Assembly (NCBI GenBank): GCA_028565635.1
Contig: JAOXYB010035140.1
Coordinates: 1-13,956 of the forward strand
From: Phoronis ovalis
Lineage: Eukaryota > Phoronida > Phoronidae
Direction: 5' to 3'
DNA length: 13,956 nt
Shown: in pieces, positions 9,227-13,956 of the stretch
How the letters are laid out: each line of letters begins with the position of its first letter
Position numbering within the stretch: position 1 is the first letter of the stretch
Notes under the pieces: model-generated
Databases searched by the model: none
What the model saw: the letters and a program-made list of their open reading frames with translations, nothing else
Told to the model about the DNA's origin: nothing
Position numbers and translations under genes: made by a program

Positions 9227-10014
9227 TCAAAATATATGTTTATATAAGCCTTAAAAATATATAGCTCAACTATTAACAATTTATAGATGGTATATGCAAT
9301 ATACAAATGAACTGCACAGATGTATGTGTTCCATGATGAGCTGGCTGAATCCAGCTGACAAAAATAGATATTGTATTTTGTGTGGGTTGAGCTAGCTGCA
9401 ATGCATGGGAACCAGATCGTTCTGGCTTAATCATTATAATCATTGTCTTAAAATAATATTACTATATCAGCTGGGTATCTATACACTTCGCCCACACGTT
9501 TCCAATATTGTAAAAACTCTTCAGAAATTGTTTTACTCCTGTTCCAGGACCAATTACCATTCTATGCAAGTTCCAAACATAATATTGACAACCTGTTACT
9601 TATATATTTATACATGGTCTGTTCATTTAGGTCAAATATATGGGGTCTGAATAGGTATAATATTTTTGTGGAGATCATTATGTAGTTTCCAACCATAAAT
9701 CGGGAACTTTATAAATCTTGCAAATCTATCATTCTTTAAGTTTACTTTTGGAACAACTATCACACATGTTTTTCATCATAAATCATTTGTATGTGGTATC
9801 GAACTATAGGTACATACTCAAGAAGCAATTTTTAAATGTTGGACTAAAAAAATAGAGTCAGATGTCATTGAGCAATGTTAGCAATTAAGTGCTATTACCA
9901 AGACTAAAGCATTACTATTACAACCGAATTATACATTCTTATTGCTTTTGTGGCACTTAAAGTTAACAGGGTAGACCTCCCCCAAGGAGATTTCTTAATA
10001 GTAACGGCTGACGG
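9227..10014 (+). other. AT-rich intron, no gene seen
   Basis: No exon or RNA gene is supported. The 81-codon plus-strand frame at 9405-9650 has no recognisable domain and no splice context that convinces me. Confidence 0.45.
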
Positions 10015-10349
10015 TGTATAGAGGATGTCCAGTTTTTGTAGCTCAGATATAGAAGATACGGTGTAAATTGACTAGATTTTAGGTATAGAAGATGTGCCTT
10101 GTTTTAGCGTGGTTTACAGGAAGACTGTGAATGACGCTGTGTATGAGAGATACCCGAAAAGCAAATTAATGTACTAGCCAGCTCCATCCCCTTTCCGTTT
10201 TAAACTGGAATTGGTTGATACAAAATTTCTGGGTTGGTATAGAGGATGACTTGAAAAAAAAATGGAAAATTTTGGTAAAGAGGATTTAGTTTCTGGTTTG
10301 GTATAGAGGTTGCCCTAAAAATCAGGAAAATTTTGGCATAGAGGATGTC
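10015..10349 (+). repeat. Degenerate interspersed TATAGAGGATG repeats
   Basis: A motif close to GGTATAGAGGATGNC recurs at 10015, 10047, 10082, 10236, 10274, 10300 and 10335, with a weaker form near 10142. Starts are 26-38 bases apart within each of two clusters. GGAAAATTTTGG occurs twice (10264-10275 and 10325-10336) in front of or overlapping a motif copy. This looks like a decayed minisatellite of roughly 35-bp units, interrupted at about 10100-10230. The 60-codon minus-strand frame at 10200-10382 runs through these repeats and is not a gene. Confidence 0.55.
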
Positions 10350-11424
10350 ATTTGGCTTGAGGTGCCAGTTGAGCATCTCCATATATATAAAAATAAAATA
10401 ATCTCCCCAGGAGTCCTCCCTGGATAATTCCCTGAATTGGCATCTTTCCCTCCCTAGACAATTTCCACTATACTCTTAATTGAACTTGCATGACTGTGAG
10501 GACAAGACCAGAAGGTATTCTACGAGTGATGACCCGACAAGCGGCTACCTGATAGTAATCGATGTTTGTTTTATATAGACTTGTTTTGTTTTTTTTATTA
10601 TGAGCAGTGTGCTATATTTAGACAGTATAGTGTTCTATCTGATGCAGTTACATAAGTCTATATACTGTACAAAAATCCTGTGATGTGCTGAGTTGAAAGA
10701 TTTAAACTTTTTAATAATCTTGTAAGATCATGCTCAACATAAATTACTAGAAAAAAGAAGTCATGAAAAATGTAACTATTGAAGTTTTATGTGAAGCACA
10801 TCCTTATAATCCTGCTATCTTGTCAAATTACAAAAAATTGATATTTAAGATTACAGACACTGAAAAAGGATTGATTAAAGGATCACATTTTCATAAAATA
10901 CTGTAATATCTTCTGTTCAAAATTTTTTTCCAAAATTCATCTTGATATAACTTTATCATATTTTGAAAAGATCAATTGTTGGCAGCCGTCATGACTGTCT
11001 CTATAGGGACTATGGGTATTATCCTTCACAAGCCATGACTAACAGGCTTTTTATGGGCATAACAATTAAAAGTGCTTTTTGTCGTACAAATAATTTGTAA
11101 ATTTATCAAAAGACAATAGAAGTAGTAAACTACAGGAGCCGAATCAGTGCATTTTATCGATGTGATGTGACATAAATTTAATAATGAAATTCCTAGTGGT
11201 TTGTTCTCCAGACGTCTTCAGAATGTACACATGGGAAACAAAAATAGTGTGCTTAAAACAGGTTATTGAATTATCATGTGGTGAAATTAGATTTAGTCCA
11301 TGATTATTAAATTACATCACTTTTTCTTATGTAGCCATCCAGTTTTCTGAAAAATAGCCAGCCTTGCACTGGTAATGGCATTATATGTTTCAATAAAGTG
11401 TTTTGATAGTTCGTGTTATAGTGC
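10350..11424 (+). other. AT-rich intron with a short GC-richer part, no gene seen
   Basis: The part at 10400-10560 is less AT-rich and includes CCAGGAGTCCTCCCTGG (10407-10423), a small CCAGG/CCTGG hairpin. No coding frame or known element is recognised. The rest is featureless AT-rich sequence. Confidence 0.4.
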
Positions 11425-11985
11425 CTCGACAGTTCGTTACACTCTTTGTACCATAACATAACATTTTAGGTATCCTACAATGACAAAATTAAGCTTAATA
11501 TCTACAGGAGCTTAATGACCAGATGACTTTTGCAAACTTATTGGCTTAATTTACCTAAATATAGAAACAATCACTGCTCGACTTAGAAAAGTTGTCAGAA
11601 TGATTTTCATTTGCCATCATTCTGTACCCTGGGCAGAGTTAATTTATGCATATGTACAGCAAACTTATACCTTGTCCAAATTAGAGTTTACTTTATCGAA
11701 GGTTGCACTGATAATGTATTACATTATGATTAATGTCGTGACAGTGCTGTGACACTTTGTGACAGTCTCATATTGTATCCTTCAAAGAGAAAGAGTTATT
11801 TAATAAAGGTTAATGACCAACTGACTTTTACAGACGATCAGTTCTAACTAAATATAGAAGTAATAATCTGCGTCGAATGCATGAGTTACTGAAAACTGTC
11901 AGAGTGATTTTCATTTATCATCATTTCTATCCAGAGATCATTGCTAGTGCATGCATGCATGTATGCACGAATTAAACCTCCTTAT
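11425..11985 (+). repeat. Ancient tandem duplication, about 300-bp period
   Basis: Copy 1 (about 11425-11680) and copy 2 (about 11737-11985) share matching words in the same order. GACAG...ACACT-TTTGT lies at 11428 and 11740. TTAATGACCA with CTGACTTTT or ATGACTTTT lies at 11512 and 11810. AAATATAGAA occurs in both, and GTCAGARTGATTTTCATTT lies at 11594 and 11898. Anchor offsets are 312, 298 and 304, so the copies carry small indels. Divergence is clear but the alignment is collinear throughout. Function is unknown; it could be two copies of an old repeat or a local duplication of intronic sequence. Confidence 0.6.
11947..11968. repeat. Alternating purine-pyrimidine (ATGC)n near-palindrome
   Basis: Starting at GTGCATGCATGC and ending TATGCAC, 22 bases alternate purine and pyrimidine and are nearly self-complementary. 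Such sequence can adopt Z-DNA or a cruciform. It lies at the end of the second copy of the 300-bp duplication. Confidence 0.5.
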
Positions 11986-13365
11986 TACAAACGTTTCTCA
12001 TCTTTTCTCCTATAGACAAAAATTGTATGTAGTGTAAATAATGTTATATTCAGCTCTATTAGCTACAAATTTGATTGACATTATTCAGAAAATCCAGTTT
12101 TCTTGTGTAATTATTTTAGCTTCTGTAATTTAGTAATGCAATTATCCTACAAAAGATTGCATGCTGATTATGTTATGCACAGCACATAGAATAATGTGTG
12201 GATATGCATGGTTTATGAACAAAAAAATATCAGACCTGGGACCTATATAGAAATACAATGCGAGTGTGAAATATTGCAACCATCAGGCAAAATGTAGGTT
12301 AATTAAGCATAGAAAAATCACTGCTAATGTATAACGTAGGGTGTCAACCACTTGAAATAAATAATATGTTCGGGATTTTTGTGAATTGTCTAGAGCTATG
12401 ATATCATTCAATACATTTCAGTAAACATTCTTTCTGCTTGATTCAACATTGATATATAGACCCTGTGAGGTTGCCAGTGCATTATTTTTTTTAATTCATA
12501 CTATTTTGGACCCATATATATTACATGCTACATTTCACCCAAGTTTAATATTCAAGAGAATGCGGTCAGGTCAGAAAAGGGACATTCAAGCAATTTATTA
12601 CATTGCCTTCCTCCTACATGAATTGTTCAATCATCACATAATTTCTTAAGGTTTAGCCAGCTTACCCTAATAATGATTATAGCTGTAATTGATAATTAAG
12701 AATGTGTAGACTTCGGAGTGATGGGTGTTATGTTCTATTCTTTTGTAAAGCACGCTATATGAGTATTTTAAGTTGATGCTCAATTAGCAGTATTTTAAAA
12801 AAATCAAATACATGAATATTTTATAACAGTCATATGTTCTAATTAATCTAAAGTGTAAAGTGTTGTTTTAATTAATTTTAATGAAACCTATGAGTGTTTC
12901 TTGATTGCAGATAAAGTTGTTATAAATCGTTTTTCTGGTTAATTATATCCATGACATAAATTAATTGTGTTGGAAGAATAAGATGAATTGAGCATTGTGT
13001 AAATAAAGATATATGACCTTTTAATATAGAAAATGCTTCATAATGTCACATGTAAAAAAGAAATGACTTGGCAACCTTGATGAAATTGTGGAATCAAATG
13101 GTATCCTTTGCTATAGTCAGAATAATATACGGGTTGGTTATTATAGCTGTATAGACTCCTTCCTGCCAATTTCGTTATTCACCTCCAGTGGTGGGTGTGC
13201 GGCATGCTCACTGCTGGATAATTATGCGTGGTAGTAACTTGGTGGGTATTAAAATAAATATTGCTTTGAAACACATATTTTGCCTCCCACCATTTACTTT
13301 TTATCTGAACTTGTGTATATAAATATCATATATAAACTGGTGTTCTCCTGATATTGTGATGAAAT
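11986..13365 (+). other. AT-rich intron, no gene seen
   Basis: No exon, RNA gene or known element is supported. The 66-codon frame at 12449-12649 has no domain. A short GC-richer part near 13160-13235 is not recognised. Confidence 0.45.
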
Positions 13366-13398
13366 AGCTTTAGTGTTCAAACAGCTTAGTGTTCAAAC
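13366..13398 (+). repeat. Tandem pair of a 16-17 bp unit
   Basis: AGCTTTAGTGTTCAAAC (13366-13382) is followed directly by AGCTTAGTGTTCAAAC (13383-13398), differing by one T, and then AGCTG. It is a recent small duplication in the intron 240 bases before the C1 exon. Confidence 0.7.
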
Positions 13399-13641
13399 AG
13401 CTGATGGGAGCCTGCTTGTATATATCATTTTCCCCCAGATTTAGTTACCACAATTAGATGCTTGTCTGCTAACTCCTTAGAATAATCACTCTATAAAGGG
13501 TTTGTTATTGTGCAAGGTCAATTCATTATAAAAAGAATTTTACAAGTTTATGAAAGTTTCACATTCATTTTTAATACAATATATTATTCTAAACTGGAAT
13601 TGTGTGCATTCTTCATCAATATGCTATCCCTTATTTTTTAG

Positions 13642-13771
13642 GCCAATGATCACCGTGCTATGATGTCAGGACAGCATAACTGGTATGCCTGCTCACATGC
13701 TCGACCAACATATTGTAATGTCTGTCGTGAGGCGTTATCAGGAGTTATGTCTCACGGATTATCTTGTGAAG
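13642..13771 (+). CDS. Type II diacylglycerol kinase (delta/eta family), first C1-domain exon
   Basis: This 130-base exon follows a strong acceptor (TATCCCTTATTTTTTAG, AG at 13640-13641) and ends before a GTTTGT donor at 13772, so it is entered in phase 0 and left in phase 1. Its 43 residues contain [19 protein letters not shown] and then [10 protein letters not shown], which I recognise as the first C1 domain of vertebrate DGK delta/eta. The zinc ligands fit the C1 pattern: His 12, Cys 25 and Cys 28, Cys 42 (H-x12-C-x2-C-x13-C). The next cysteine falls in the following exon, beyond the window. The enzyme phosphorylates diacylglycerol to phosphatidic acid with ATP, ending DAG signalling at membranes; type II members also have a PH domain, a split catalytic domain and usually a SAM domain. 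From memory the vertebrate proteins have Thr where this has Met 36. Residues 1-11 ([11 protein letters not shown]) are a linker. Delta against eta cannot be decided, and invertebrates usually have one such gene. Confidence 0.93.
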
Positions 13772-13884
13772 GTTTGTTTTGTTTATGGACACTCAAATGA
13801 ATGCTCTGGAGTCTGTGCAGTACATTATTGTGTGTGACATCAAATAGAAAAGTTAAAGTTGTCTTCCCACAGGTTTTTTGCTCT
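13772..13884 (+). other. Start of the next DGK intron
   Basis: The sequence begins with the GTTTGT donor and contains no continuation of the C1 domain (the expected V-C-K-F-like residues are absent). CTTCCCACAG near 13872 looks like an acceptor, but the sequence after it does not encode C1 residues. Confidence 0.6.
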
Positions 13885-13956
13885 CAACAGTAGGGACTGT
13901 GTTTCCCTCATGGCTCGGATGACTATGTTAAATGGCGGTCCCGTCTCTGTGAGGTC
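13885..13956. repeat. Possible truncated interspersed repeat
   Basis: The last 70 bases are noticeably GC-richer than the surrounding intron and include CTCATGGCTCGGATGACTAT and AATGGCGGTCCCGTCTC. From memory, similar blocks occur as dispersed repeats in mollusc genomes, but I cannot confirm this. The element, if it is one, continues beyond the window. It does not encode the expected next part of the kinase. Confidence 0.3.

Noticed and set aside
13872-13956. Next DGK exon after CTTCCCACAG or CTCAACAG
   Set aside because: None of the three frames gives the expected C1 continuation (Cys-x4-His-x2-Cys pattern).
1-13956. CRISPR array, rRNA or tRNA genes, bacterial operons, viral genes
   Set aside because: No regularly spaced identical repeats with unique spacers, no rRNA or tRNA signatures and no dense coding were seen. 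Spliced exons and base composition point to an animal nuclear genome.

Overview
This window is AT-rich, intron-rich animal DNA with almost no protein-coding content. It looks like an invertebrate bilaterian. A mollusc is my best guess, from the base composition, the long introns and the kind of interspersed repeats, but no sequence here proves the phylum. There is no operon, CRISPR array, rRNA or tRNA gene that I can support, and most of the long open frames occur in non-coding DNA by chance.

The one confidently identified gene is a type II diacylglycerol kinase (DGK delta/eta family) on the + strand. Exon 13642-13771 encodes most of its first C1 zinc finger and is bounded by good splice sites (phase 0 in, phase 1 out). 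Two upstream candidates could supply its N-terminus: 432-560 (43 codons) and 7463-7558 (32 codons). Both open with an ATG in reasonable Kozak context, both end at a GT donor in phase 0, and both would splice in frame to the C1 exon. I read this tentatively as alternative first exons. Neither encodes the PH domain that vertebrate type II enzymes carry before C1, and I see no PH exon in the window.

Region by region: 60-431 is CpG-rich and carries a CRE-like TGACGT, a TCACGTGA E-box and possibly a divergent (minus-strand) first exon at 251-272. It is probably a bidirectional promoter. 995-1516 is a 0.5-kb non-autonomous DNA transposon with inverted ends made of 16-bp tandem repeats. 1517-13641 is mostly AT-rich intron. 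It contains a diverged duplication (5576-5790), a weak candidate exon (6906-7009), a possible TATA promoter (7113-7120), a hairpin patch (8240-8460), a long inverted repeat with a template-switch signature (9046-9226), degenerate TATAGAGGATG repeats (10015-10349), a roughly 300-bp-period ancient tandem duplication (11425-11985) and a 16/17-bp tandem pair (13366-13398). The last 70 bases are GC-richer and look like the start of another interspersed repeat.

I did not find a novel biological system. The most useful leads are the alternative N-termini of the kinase, the shared promoter, the transposon ends and the template-switch palindrome.
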